A model generated the notes under the pieces. The model made no database searches. It had not been told where the DNA came from and was given only the letters and a program-made list of their open reading frames with translations. DNA of 64,000 nucleotides from Scalesia atractyloides (lineage: Eukaryota; Streptophyta; Magnoliopsida; Asterales; Asteraceae): positions 35,248,341 to 35,312,340 of the forward strand of contig CAMTDV010000012.1 in the NCBI GenBank assembly GCA_947069175.1, read 5' to 3'. A program made the position numbers and the translations under genes. Below, one piece after another: positions 54,891 to 64,000 of this stretch (position 1 is the stretch's first letter; every line of letters begins with the position of its first letter).

Positions 54891-55133
54891 TAACATCAAT
54901 TATAATAAATCATGTTAAATGTGTAATCACTTGATGATTTATATTGAATGTATAATCATGTATTCAAATTTTAAAAATTAAAAAAACTATAGTAATACAT
55001 TTTAAAAATAAAATATTATCATATAAAAAAGTTACAGACGTTTGAAAATCATATACGAAGTTGGTTTATTAGTCATGGATCTTCCTAAAATACCTTTTGT
55101 CTTAGAATGTCTCTTGTTTAATAACAATTTCCT

Positions 55134-56453
55134 AGGGTCTGTTTGGTATGGGGTAATGGAATGGATGGAGGAATTGAATGAATGAGGTAATGGAATGGGC
55201 AATGGAATGAAATGAATCATTCCATTCCATTTGTGACGTTTGGTTACTCATATGTGAATAGAATGAATCATTACTTTGTACAATTTGATAAAAAAGACGG
55301 AGTAACGAAACATAATTGTGTTAAAAACAAAAAAAAAATATAATTACCTCAATAATAATAATAATAAATATATTAAGGGTAAAAAGACTTAATAATAACA
55401 TTTTGATATAGATTTTCCAAATTTGCCGTTCAAAAAAAATATATTAATAATATAAATATAAATATGAATATAAATAATAAATAGTAAAGAATATATATAA
55501 TAATAAGAATAATAATATATTTTCTTTCCATTCTTTAAATGAATGAAAAAAAAAAACACCCCCTTATTAAGGAATCAAAATTGTTAGGTAGTGTTTGGTA
55601 TACAGGAATGCGAGGTTGAATGGAACTATTGTGAGGGAATGAAAAAAGTGTGTTTGGTTAGTCAAGGTAATGGAACCACCAATTACACAAGTCATTCAAT
55701 ACCCTCAAATTCATTCAATCCACTTCCCCTGTTTTTTTTCCATTCCATTCCTTCTCTCACCCTACGTCACAAACACCGTCCATCACCACCACCATCCGCC
55801 ACCAACCTCCGCCGACCACCATCGTGCTCGCCACCATCACCATCGACTACCATCGCTACCACCCGCCATCGTAGACCATCGCCACCTTGACCACTACCGC
55901 CACCCTCTGCCGACCACCACCACCATCCTCTACTGCCACTACATGCTATTGTTGACCACCACCACCCCACCATCACTTCTGCCACCACCACCATCGCCGC
56001 CACCCGCAACCATCACCCGACCACTACCGCCACCTTCTGCTGACCACTACCACCATCCTCTGTCGCCACCACTCGCTACCGTCAGCCACCACCACCCACC
56101 GTCGTCACCCCCACCACCATCGACCTCATTGCCGCCACCCACCACCGAAGACCATCGCCAACCCGCCATGGCCGCCGCCACTACTAACAATCGTCACCCA
56201 CCGACCACCGCTACCACACACCCCGATCACCACTACCCATCGCTGCCACCGCCTACCGCCAACACCCATTGCCAATTATTTCTTTCTTCTTTTCTTACTT
56301 ACTAAACAACACAATGTAATGATTTATTCCTTTCCTGCATGGTAACCAAACAAGACTATGGAATGTAATGATCCATTTCATCCATTTGTCTATTCCATTA
56401 CATGTCCATTCCATTCTCTTATCTATTCATTACGCCATACCAAACAGACCCTT
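55134..56453. mobile_element. DNA transposon remnant with GGGTCTGTTTGGTATGG ends
   Basis: Left AGGGTCTGTTTGGTATGG (55134) and right CCATACCAAACAGACCCT (to 56452) are inverted. The short target site may be CTA/TTA (PIF/Harbinger-like), but this is not certain. A second, inner pair (GTGTTTGGTATACAGGAATG at about 55590 and CCTGCATGGTAACCAAACA at about 56334) suggests a related element nested inside. The core is a CCACCATCG-type degenerate repeat. Confidence 0.7.
55770..56270 (+). repeat. Degenerate CCACCATCG-type trinucleotide-based repeat
   Basis: GC-rich, almost purine-free plus strand made of CCACC, CATCG, CCGCCACC and ACCATC words, with longer repeats such as GACCACCACCACCATCCTCT. It gives open frames in several registers rich in Pro, His and Thr. 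These are not believable genes. Confidence 0.8.
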
Positions 56454-57495
56454 ATATTTGGAAGGAGTTACATTCATTTGGAATGCTTCATTCCATTACC
56501 ACATGACAACTAAGCATATTTCTTTTTATTCCATTAGAATAATCTATTCCATTCCACGTTCTATTACTTCATATTAAACGCTAACTTGGTTTTTAAGATG
56601 TGTTTTTGAAGGATTATTTTTGGAAAACAAAAAAAAACAACAAAAAGGTGGGGTAGTGTGGACTTGGTGGGGGTGGGTGTGTGAGTTAGGTAGTGATAAA
56701 AAAATCTAGCTCTAAATATATATTTTGTTATAAAAATTATAACTATAACATTTTAAATAATGCAATCATTTCTAAATCATAATTGGTTGGTTTGTCATAT
56801 ATACACTGACTAGTATTAAGCACCTATGTTGAAGCGATTATTATAAAACTGTATCAAGTAGTATCAATGTCGTACACTGTCAGCGACCACCAACACTGGA
56901 CAAACTAGTATTAAGCACTTGAATCGCGGACGTTCGTTGCAGAGAAATTAAATCAAAACGTAAAACATAGAAAAATAATTAAGTCAATACAGGACCCGCG
57001 TGTTGGACGAACTTGCTAAAGAGAGAAAAATAAATGTGTTGCGACGGGCCAGTCAAACGGAAAAAGTATACGAAAAAATGTTGAACCCCACACGCACGTT
57101 GCGGTGCGTTAACTCATAAACTTTAGAACGAAATGAAAAATTTGGAAAAGATGAAAACTATGGTGGACTAAAATTGAAAATAAAAAAGAGTTGGTATTAA
57201 ATTGTAAATGATAAAAAACTTTGGGTTAAATATAAAAAACAAAGGATTTAAATTATAAAATTTAAGTTATTTATTAATCTTAGATAAAGATAAAATAAAA
57301 ATAAGGTGATATCTATATATTATTACCCTGTATATTAATTCATATGAATTTGTCTTTTTTGTGAAGTTTTTTTTCTTTAACATGCTAACTTTAGGGTTTT
57401 TTTTATTTATATTAATAAATCTTTGTTTTTTTATAATTTGCCACAAAAATTTTAGTGAGTTTAATCTTTTTGCACTTTAGTCTAGATTTGATCAA
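56454..57495. other. AT-rich intergenic sequence
   Basis: Mostly AT-rich, with degraded element pieces near 56985-57120 (GGACCCGCGTGTTGG; GCACGTTGCGGTGCG). No gene seen. Confidence 0.45.
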
Positions 57496-57500
57496 CGTTT

Positions 57501-57895
57501 GGTTGCTACTTAGCACGGTGTTTGATGGTCACCTTTGGTCCCTTCGTTTTTTTTCTACTCCATCACTTTTTAATATATGTCGGTAAAAATTCGACTCCGT
57601 CTATGTTTTCTGTCACGTGAGTCACTTGGTGTTAGAAATTCATGTTTTTATTTTACGTACCCGGTTTTTGTTGGCGTTCGATTGCTACTTAGCACGGTGT
57701 TGATGGTCACCTTTGGTCCCTTCGTTTTTTTCTACTCCATCGACTTTTTAATATATGTCGGTAACAATTCGACTCCGTCTATGTTTTCTGTCACGTGAGT
57801 CACTTGTGTTAGAAATTCATGTTTTTATTTTACGTACTTTCCGGTTTTTGTTGGCGTTCGATTGCTACTTAGCAAGGTTTTACCTCATCTCCGCA
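57501..57895 (+). repeat. 179-180 bp tandem duplication, about 2.2 copies
   Basis: TTGCTACTTAGCACGGTG begins copies at 57502 and 57682, and a partial third starts at 57862. Between copies the sequence is nearly identical (TCACCTTTGGTCCCTTCG, CTGTCACGTGAGTCACTTG). Confidence 0.92.
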
Positions 57896-57917
57896 ACACT
57901 GATTGCACGCTTTTAGG

Positions 57918-57951
57918 CCTCCGCGCTGCAACGCAGAGGGTTTAAAACTAG
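57918..57951 (+). mobile_element. Candidate non-autonomous Helitron 3' terminus
   Basis: CCTCCGCG-CTGCAA-CGCAGAGG can form an 8-bp stem with one mismatch, then GTTTAAAA and CTAG (57948-57951) followed by T. This fits the Helitron rule: hairpin about 10 nt before CTRR, insertion at A/T. The 5' end is not fixed; TCTATATATTATTACCC at about 57310 is one candidate. Confidence 0.6.
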
Positions 57952-57952
57952 T

Positions 57953-59817
57953 TAGTTATTAAATTTAATATTAAAAGAAATTTATTAAATAAATATAAAT
58001 AAAATTTATAAGGTTAAAGAAATTTAAAATCTTTTATATTAGATTTAATATAACCAACCTCAAGATTTCTACCACTTTAGCCTTTTGCATAAAACATAAG
58101 ACAACACGTCGTAACTAATAGTTTTATATTCCTTTTAAATTTTTATCAATTTTACCTTTTACAATCGTATGCATATAAAATATTCTTATGGCATATGTAA
58201 TATTGTTTACATATGCTGATTTTTATATATTTAGAGGATTATAGATAATAATATATCTTACCTGCAAATAAAAATATATCACATAACATCTTATTCTTTT
58301 AAGTTGACTTAGATTTACAAGGGCTTATTGAAGGCATTGATAAAATTTTGACACGTAAAACTCATTCATGAAGTTTGACATAGGGGAACTATGCCTTTAT
58401 TCATGCTTTGACACTTTTATAGAAACAACAGCGAGTTTTTTGAATTACATAAAGTTTTGTTGAAATTTTATGTATTGTGTCAATTACGCTGTTTAATTGG
58501 TTTACTTATGTCATTTCAGACCAAATTTCAAGATTGTACCATTTTCCTTCCTAACATTCTTGATACGTGTCATTTCAGTCAAAAACCTAACCCCAGTTAA
58601 AAAACTTAGTTAACTCAGTAGTAAAATGCTCATTTTACATAGTGATTTGGAGTGGTTCGGAGGTTGGTGCATGGTGCGAGGCCAGGGTATGTAAAACCTC
58701 CGAACCACTATGTAAAATGACCATTTTACCCTGAGATTTTTAGCCAGGGTTCGTTTTTTGGACTAACATGGCACGTTTCGATAATGTCAAGAAAGAAAAT
58801 GATATAATTTTGAAATTTGACTTGAAATGACAGAAAATGAACAAAACAGAAAACGTAAATAACACTTTTAACTCTTTCTAAACTAATATTTCCAATTGTC
58901 AATAATTCTTATTAACCATTGGCGGTTCATATATTATTTTTATATTAAGATTTTATTATACATATATTATTTTTAGTGTTACAACCCCGGTGTTTCAACA
59001 CGTAATTAATAAAAGTGCTTATTTTTATTGGCATTTTGTTGTTCACAGCCGAGTCGTAGCTACAACAAACCAAACACATGTAGATATTATTTTGGTTAAT
59101 GTTAATGCCTTTTTTTTTGTTTTCAACTTTTGTTGCAATGTGCGATACCGATCGAACTCTCAACACCCCTCTCCGCAATGCCGTTTAGATTAAAGCCTCA
59201 TGGTCTATATTAACCATACCGATCGAACTCACATCATGTAACATATTTTATTCTCTTATTTTTTCAACCTATTATAATTAAAGCTAAATTTAAGTATAAA
59301 CATGTTTACTTAATAGTCTTGTATACTTATTTTTATTGTTTTTGGGTTAAAGCCTAAATAGTTTAGTGTTAATAAATCAATATACCAAATAAAAAATACA
59401 TCTTCACCTACATCCTCCTACGACCTTTCTTGCGACAGTAGACTCAAAACAAGTTAAATTCACCTTACAATTTTTAAAATTATATTTGATAAAATTATAT
59501 AATTTGAATATTTTATTTTAATATTATAAAACTAAAGTTTTAATAAATTTTAAATATTAAAGATTGGTAATAAAAAGAAAAGTAATTGTAAAAGGTGGTG
59601 GTAACAAGTTTTTGTGTGTTTTTAGACCATTCGGTGCGGATGGGCATGAAGAGAGGTCGTTAAACGTCATGTGGCTGCCACATCCAACCAACTTCATATT
59701 GCACACATCCAACATGGAATTGCAGCGCATCAGTCTCACATCACGTAATCTCACTGCATCGCTTCACTTGATGGCTTGACGCGTCTGAAGCATCGTGTCA
59801 TGCGCATCATGCATTAT
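57953..59817. other. AT-rich intergenic sequence
   Basis: 58622-58735 holds an imperfect inverted repeat (see the separate entry). The rest shows no gene. Two short copies of CATACCGATCGAACTC (about 59143-59158 and 59217-59231) are present. Confidence 0.5.
58622..58735. repeat. Imperfect hairpin repeat
   Basis: CATTTTACATAGTG ... GTGGTTCGGAGGTT pairs with AACCTCCGAACCACTATGTAAAATG across a 30-nt loop. The left arm has an extra 10-nt piece. Confidence 0.75.
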
Positions 59818-60290
59818 CAGGGGCGGATCCACTCTTTGGCCAAGGTGGGCGGTCACACCACTTAAAAAAAATTAGTGTATATTTTAGGCAAAAAAAATCC
59901 GACCACACCCTTAAAAATATGGTTGAATACCTCATTCGCACCTCAGCAGATAAATCATGGTTCCGGCACTGTGCATTATGCGGGCACTTTAAACCAAGGT
60001 GATAGTCAATGCATAGTTATGTCATTCGTCCTTTATAACTTATTAGCATATCTTTTTTTTTTGATGATTAAAAATAAATCATTTCCTAAACATTTTCTCT
60101 ATTTCTTTGTTCACTTCCATGTCATTATAGGTTGAAGTTCTAGTTGTTTAGTTGACTCAGAAGATGGATAGTTGATACAAGAAAAGGCTAAGGTTAAAAA
60201 ACTTGCAAGTTTTCTGCAGCAGGTATATGAAGTTATGCAGTGATTTATATTTAATCTTGGGCTTTTTTTTTTTAATTTTGTATTTGAGGT
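59818..60290. mobile_element. hAT-like left end, CAGGGGCGGATCC
   Basis: Starts CAGGGGCGGATCCACTC, like the hAT ends seen at 50136. No matching right end with an 8-bp duplication was found, so it is truncated or degraded. The following sequence has no supported gene. Confidence 0.5.
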
Positions 60291-60655
60291 CTTGCTAACA
60301 TAAAAGTAATAACCAGACTCATGAGGTTGCTACTAATACCATCATATACAAGTGTGAAGTTAATATGAAGCATGAAGCATACATGATGAAACAAGAATCG
60401 AAAACTAAACCGAGAAGATGCTTAAACTAAACTCATGAGGGGATTCACTGTCATCTTCATCAGTTTCTTCAACCTTCCTGGCCCCTTTGTCTAGTGATGG
60501 AGATGGGTTGCCCAATTGAAAAAATGTATATTCCATATTTTTAATAATTCCAAATTTCTCAAAGTACTTTTTGGTATAAACTTTAAGATACACATGTTGA
60601 ATTTCTATATGTGAGTTTTCTTGATCTAGATTACAATGCACCAAAACAAATTTTT
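60290..60655 (-). pseudogene. Kazal cluster unit II: flanking sequence without a gene
   Basis: Repeats the 3' flank of unit I: GTTGCTACTAATACCATCA, CAAGTGTGAAGTTAATATGA, GGGGATTCA, TTCTTCAACC, CCCCTTTGTCTAGTGATGG, then AAGATACACATGTTG and CTTGATCTAGATTACAATG. The Kazal coding part that should follow on the right is absent, and unit III flank follows directly. Confidence 0.7.
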
Positions 60656-60727
60656 ATATCCTGTACCCGGTCTCACGTCTAGTATTCAATTAATAACTGT
60701 GGGTTTACAGGTTTACCCATGTGTATC

Positions 60728-61304
60728 CGGGGCAGGATCTAGTAGCGGTGATAGCCTATTAATTTAGGGGTATTCCAAAAAAATTAATTTTGCAATCATA
60801 CAATCGTAAAAAAACGATAACAAATAAAGTAAAAACAAATACCTAATAGATTTGTCCTCTTCGTGTTTTCGTAGCTTGAAATCGTTCCATCATATCGTCG
60901 TCTTTCACTTTATCAAAATTTCCTTTTTCGACGATTGTTCAAATATTTTTGGGCCCATTCGATTGTCGACTTTAATAAAAATGAATATTTTATTGTTTTG
61001 GACTTTGGAACTTGGGTTAAGTTTATCATATGGGCCTCCTTTCAATCAAACTTTTTTTAATTTGTACTAACTTTTTATCATGTGGGCTAATTTAATTATA
61101 CAAGTTTGGTGTTATAAAATGTTCGGGCTTAAAAAGTTAGGGATTTTAATAAATTCAAGTATTCTATTTTTTCAGGTATCCTTGTATTTATTTAGGGATA
61201 TCCTTTGTATAAAATCGAAAAAAATATTAAGAAAACTTACACTACAAAGACAAGGTTGAGCCGTAGCCCATGTCACACCTAACAAGACTATTTCTCCGCC
61301 CCTG
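60728..61304. mobile_element. Insertion between paralogous flanks, hAT-like ends
   Basis: GGGGCAGGATCTAG at the left and CTCCGCCCCTG at the right look like diverged hAT ends. The sequence between is absent from the paralogous place in unit I (about 50490). No clean 8-bp duplication was seen. Confidence 0.5.
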
Positions 61305-61670
61305 GCCGGATCCCTTTCAGTTGGAGTCTGTTACCCAAACTCACACCAAAAGGTCCAAAACCTGACTTGAAATATCAAATACACAAGCACCACTCTTTAG
61401 GGTTCAATAATCAATATTTCTAATAATTCCAAATTTTAACAACTAGATAGTACTTTTTATTATACAGTTCAAGATACACATGTCGATATTCTACATGCAA
61501 CGTTTCTTGATCTAGAGTACATGCATGCAACATATATGAAGAACAAACTGTCTTCTACATAAGCAACAAAATCACACAAAAGTAATAAATATATAGATGG
61601 AAACAACATAGCTGACTTTTAAAGAAATACAAACAGCAAACTATATGATCCAAACAAAGCACCGTCCATT

Positions 61671-61931
61671 TTAAGTGTCACAAGGACCTAACTAGACGAC
61701 ACCAACACCAGCACAAAGTGCGTCGTCACATCCGCACGTGTACGTAACGTTATTAGCGCCACAGACTGGATCGGGTCTAAAGCAATTGATGGGGCAGAAC
61801 TCGGGGTTTACAGAGGAAGATGGGCAGAGAGAAGGGGACTGAGCAGAGGTACGTGCCACGGTGACCGCAGCAGTGATGATGAAGAAGAGGAGGAAGTGGG
61901 AGGTTGATGGTTTACGGGACATGGTGGCCAT
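61671..61931 (-). pseudogene. Kazal-type inhibitor, second copy, late nonsense codon
   Basis: ATG at 61929-61931. The frame gives a signal peptide (HFLLFFIITAAVTVA, residues 12-26), then CPSSSVNPEFCPINC, FRPDPVCGANNVTYTCGC and DDALCAGVGVV, and a TAG at 61692-61694. After the TAG the same frame continues LGPCDT and TAA (61671-61673), which matches the end of the first copy (KLGPCET). A Lys codon has become TAG, removing the last Cys that should close a disulphide of the Kazal fold. The 79-residue product could be unstable. Alternatively the gene tolerates it or is read through. TATA-like TATATAAATATATA lies about 55-75 bp upstream. Confidence 0.85.
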
Positions 61932-61983
61932 CGAATCTATAGTGTGAAGAATTAGGGTCCTTTTGAAGAAAATGGATGTATAT

Positions 61984-62003
61984 CATATATATTTATATAT
62001 AAC
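61984..62003 (-). promoter_or_regulatory. TATA-like core promoter of second Kazal copy
   Basis: TATATATAAATATATATG on the minus strand, 53-72 bp upstream of the ATG. Confidence 0.5.
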
Positions 62004-62093
62004 AATATGGACAAGTTTTGACTATGGAATATGGATCGTGCATCAAGATTGTCAAGTAACGTGTGTAGTCAAACTAGAATAAAATAAAATAAA

Positions 62094-63300
62094 GAGTTAA
62101 ATGTTTGGTTGGTTCCTGTGATTTACAAATCTTACAGACTTGGTCCCAGTGGTTCACTAATTACACACTTGATCCCAGTAGTTTCAAATTTTGCACTCGG
62201 GTGGTCCTTACCACTAACCTTTATTAGATTTCTCAGTTAAGTATATGCAAAATTACTATATTACCCTTGAAATAATAAAAATAAAAAAATATAAACTGGC
62301 CGGCCACCACCACTTAGGTGACAGCGCACGGCGTGCGGCGGCGTGTACCAGACGCAGAGAGAGAGAGAGACCGACATCTCTCTGTAGCAGCGGCAGTGGC
62401 CGTGTTTAGCGGCGACGGCGGCCGCATCGGAATAGTATTCGAAATGAGTTTGAGTTTGAACTCACCGGAGTTGAATCTGGAAGCGTTAGCGATTTTATCT
62501 TCGTTTCCGTTAACTGAATCGGAGTGTGTGTTGATATCGTCAGATCCGGATCGAATTTCGTACATAATTTCGCTTCTATCGCATTCGTCGATTGACGTTA
62601 GGGTTAATTCAGCGTCGTTGCTTGAAAACGTCGTCGTCGGAACCAGATCGCCGGAGAAAAGAGCGGAAATTAGTAATCAGAACGAAGTTTTCGAAAAAGT
62701 GATCGGAATTTTGAATTATCCGGTGACGTGTTCGAGAGCGATGAAAGTCGGAATCAAAGCGTTGTTCGCGTTATGTCTAGTGAAGCAACACCGTCATAAA
62801 GCAGTGGAAGCTGGAGCGGTGGAGGCGGTTATTGACAGACTATCGGATTTTGAAAAATGCGACGCCGAACGTGCGCTGGCGACGGTGGAGCTGTTGTGCC
62901 GGATTCCGGAAGGATGTGCGGCGTTTGCAGCTCACGCACTTACGGAGTATGCAACCGGAGCGTTGATGTCGCTGTGCTCGGCGTCGGAGCGGTTTCTGAT
63001 AGAGCGACGGAGTATGCAACCGGTCTCTCTCTCTCTCCGCGTCTGATACACGCCGCCGCACGCCGTGCGCCGCCACCTAAGTGGTGGTGGCCGGCCAGTT
63101 TATATTTTTTTATTTTTATTATTTCAAGGGTAATATAGTAATTTTGCATATACTTAACTGAGAAATCTAACAAAGGTTAGTGGTAAGGACCACCCGGGTG
63201 CAAAATTTGAAACTACTGGGACCAAGTGTGTAATTAGTGAACCACTAGGACCAAGTCTACAAGATTTGCAAACAACAGGGGCCAACCAAGCATTTAACTC
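62094..63300. mobile_element. Pack-MULE, 1207 bp, carrying a U-box gene fragment
   Basis: Terminal inverted repeats of 280 bp (62094-62373 and 63021-63300) match with about 16 mismatches by eye, starting GAGTTAAATG. The flanks TAAAATAAA at 62085-62093 and 63301-63309 are identical, a 9-bp target duplication. The 647 bp between the repeats is a piece of a host gene, not a transposase. The structure meets every formal mark of a Pack-MULE. The TIR carries CGGCCACCACCACTTAGGTG and a CT/GA run at its inner edge. Confidence 0.93.
62444..63046 (+). pseudogene. Captured ARM-repeat part of a PUB25/26-like U-box E3 ligase
   Basis: ATG at 62444 (the frame is open from 62318) reads LPLTESECVLIS-type sequence: FPLTESECVLISSDPDRISY, IISLLSHSSIDVRVNSASLL, GIKALFALCLVKQHRHKAVE, RLSDFEKCDAERALATVELL and CRIPEGCAAFAAHALT. 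These are the C-terminal ARM repeats of plant U-box E3 ubiquitin ligases; the wording recalls PUB25/26 (memory). The U-box itself, which binds the E2, is absent. After AAHAL about 15 residues are missing and the frame continues EYATGALMSLCSASERF, then a short out-of-frame copy SDRATEYATG leads into the right TIR. The open frame suggests recent capture. It could give a truncated protein or siRNA against the parent gene. Confidence 0.85.
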
Positions 63301-63309
63301 TAAAATAAA

Positions 63310-63645
63310 ATACCTTTGGGTCGAAAATGTTGACAAAAGTGTGAGCAAATTATAAGAACCAAACAATAAGTCAATAACAATAAAAGAAGCCATTAAAAAA
63401 AATACAATAAACGAAGTACGTTTAATGCTACACTTCAAACGTCTTATCCATTAGTATTGGCCGTAGAGGCTCTAGTCAAATTAATCATCTCAAACTTTAC
63501 TTTCTCACATCAATAACGCGTCTACACATTTTTTCTGTTAAATAAGGAACCTCAACATAAGGAACAAGATGTGTGTTAGCATTATGTGACATGCCAATTG
63601 ATTTCAAGATCACATCTAGTCATTTGTGTTGATATGCTAGGGTAG
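63310..63645. other. Short intergenic stretch
   Basis: No gene seen. Confidence 0.5.
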
Positions 63646-64000
63646 GGTTGCAATTGAGCTGAGCTACTCGAGCTCGATTGAAAAAAAAGTTTGAAAAGAG
63701 CCGAGCTTAAATGAGCCTAAACTTCGTTTATTTTTTTTAAGCTGGATCGCGAGCCTAAACGAGACCCTATTTATATAGTTTTTTAATTAATGCGTTAAAT
63801 ATACATCTAAATAATAATAAATAATTTTTATAATATTATGAAAAATAACTAAATTATATATAAAATTATGATAATTATAAATATAAATAATTATATAATA
63901 TAAAAATTAGCGAAGCTCGAGCTTTAAAACAAAGCTTGAATTGAGCCGAACTCTAGGCCAAGCCTTTATAAGTTAAATGAGGCTCGGCTCGGCTCGTTTG
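63646..64000. mobile_element. GAGCTCG-rich element, cut by window end
   Basis: GGGTTGCAATTGAGCTGAGC opens a stretch with CGAGCTCG, GAGCCGAGC and GGCTCGGCTCGGCTCG on both sides of an AT-rich middle, a pattern of common plant non-autonomous elements. The right end is not in the window. Confidence 0.55.

Noticed and set aside
55670..56305. A 211-codon His/Pro/Thr-rich ORF
   Set aside because: It lies on a low-complexity CCACCATCG tract inside a transposon, with open frames in more than one register and on both strands. No domain.
59818..61304. One 1.5-kb hAT element joining the CAGGGGCGGATCC start to the CCGCCCCTG end
   Set aside because: The flanking 8 bp (TGCATTAT versus GCCGGATC) do not match, and Kazal unit II flank lies between, so these ends probably belong to different elements.
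62314..63173. Matching minus-strand ORFs MTAHGV.. and MAAHGV.. at the Pack-MULE ends
   Set aside because: They are the same sequence in the two inverted repeats, not a gene pair.
1..64000. CRISPR arrays, phage, defence islands or bacterial operons
   Set aside because: No such repeats or genes. The sequence is plant nuclear DNA.

Overview
The window is nuclear DNA of a flowering plant. Intron-poor host genes are scarce, and most of the sequence is decayed, nested transposable elements. The mix of Ty3/gypsy chromoviruses primed by initiator tRNA-Met, a Helitron with Rep/helicase, MULE and hAT miniature elements, an OVATE-family protein, Kazal-type inhibitors and a U-box gene fragment fits a eudicot. 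The wording of the gag-pol and Helitron proteins suggests Asteraceae to me from memory; no database search was possible. No bacterial genes, CRISPR arrays, rRNA genes or functional tRNA genes were seen.

Layout. (1) 1-5359: 3' part of a Ty3/gypsy pol followed by a 3.1-kb LTR with minisatellite repeats. (2) 5360-28300: one old minus-strand Helitron whose Rep/helicase coding sequence runs from about 25174 down to 20338 and resumes at 8745 down to 7950. It is split by an 11.6-kb block (8751-20337) of two chromovirus copies in tandem sharing a middle LTR. The join restores the helicase reading frame once one 5-bp target duplication is removed. A 510-bp solo LTR (22708-23217) sits in the same gene, also with a 5-bp duplication. 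A CAGTGGTT-rich repeat family occurs at least five times around the Helitron. (3) 26.7-31.3 kb: a decayed repetitive ORF, tandem repeats, a foldback element, and isolated exon-like fragments including one that looks like a vacuolar Na+/H+ exchanger exon. (4) 31650-40376: a third chromovirus with a rearranged foldback 5' LTR, two primer-binding sites, and a 3' LTR carrying four tRNA-like modules. (5) 40.4-46.1 kb: AT-rich repeats and an OVATE-family gene remnant broken by a stop codon. (6) 46.1-49.1 kb: a YqaJ/PD-(D/E)XK nuclease gene broken at its catalytic Asp motif. (7) 49.9-62 kb: a Kazal-inhibitor cluster (one intact gene, one with a late nonsense codon, and a third relic that keeps only flanking sequence) scattered with MITEs. 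(8) 62094-63300: a 1207-bp Pack-MULE with 280-bp terminal inverted repeats, a perfect 9-bp target duplication and a captured piece of a U-box/ARM E3 ligase gene. (9) The last 350 bp enter another repeat.

How it works together: little here acts as a pathway. The one gene that looks intact is the Kazal-type inhibitor at 50870-51133. The rest is a record of transposition, gene capture, nested insertion and decay, and several events can be ordered from target duplications and paralogue comparison. I found no convincing undescribed molecular system. The best leads for novelty are the dispersed CAGTGGTT repeats with their small MAN-type ORFs, the tRNA-like modules inside an LTR, and the Pack-MULE capture.
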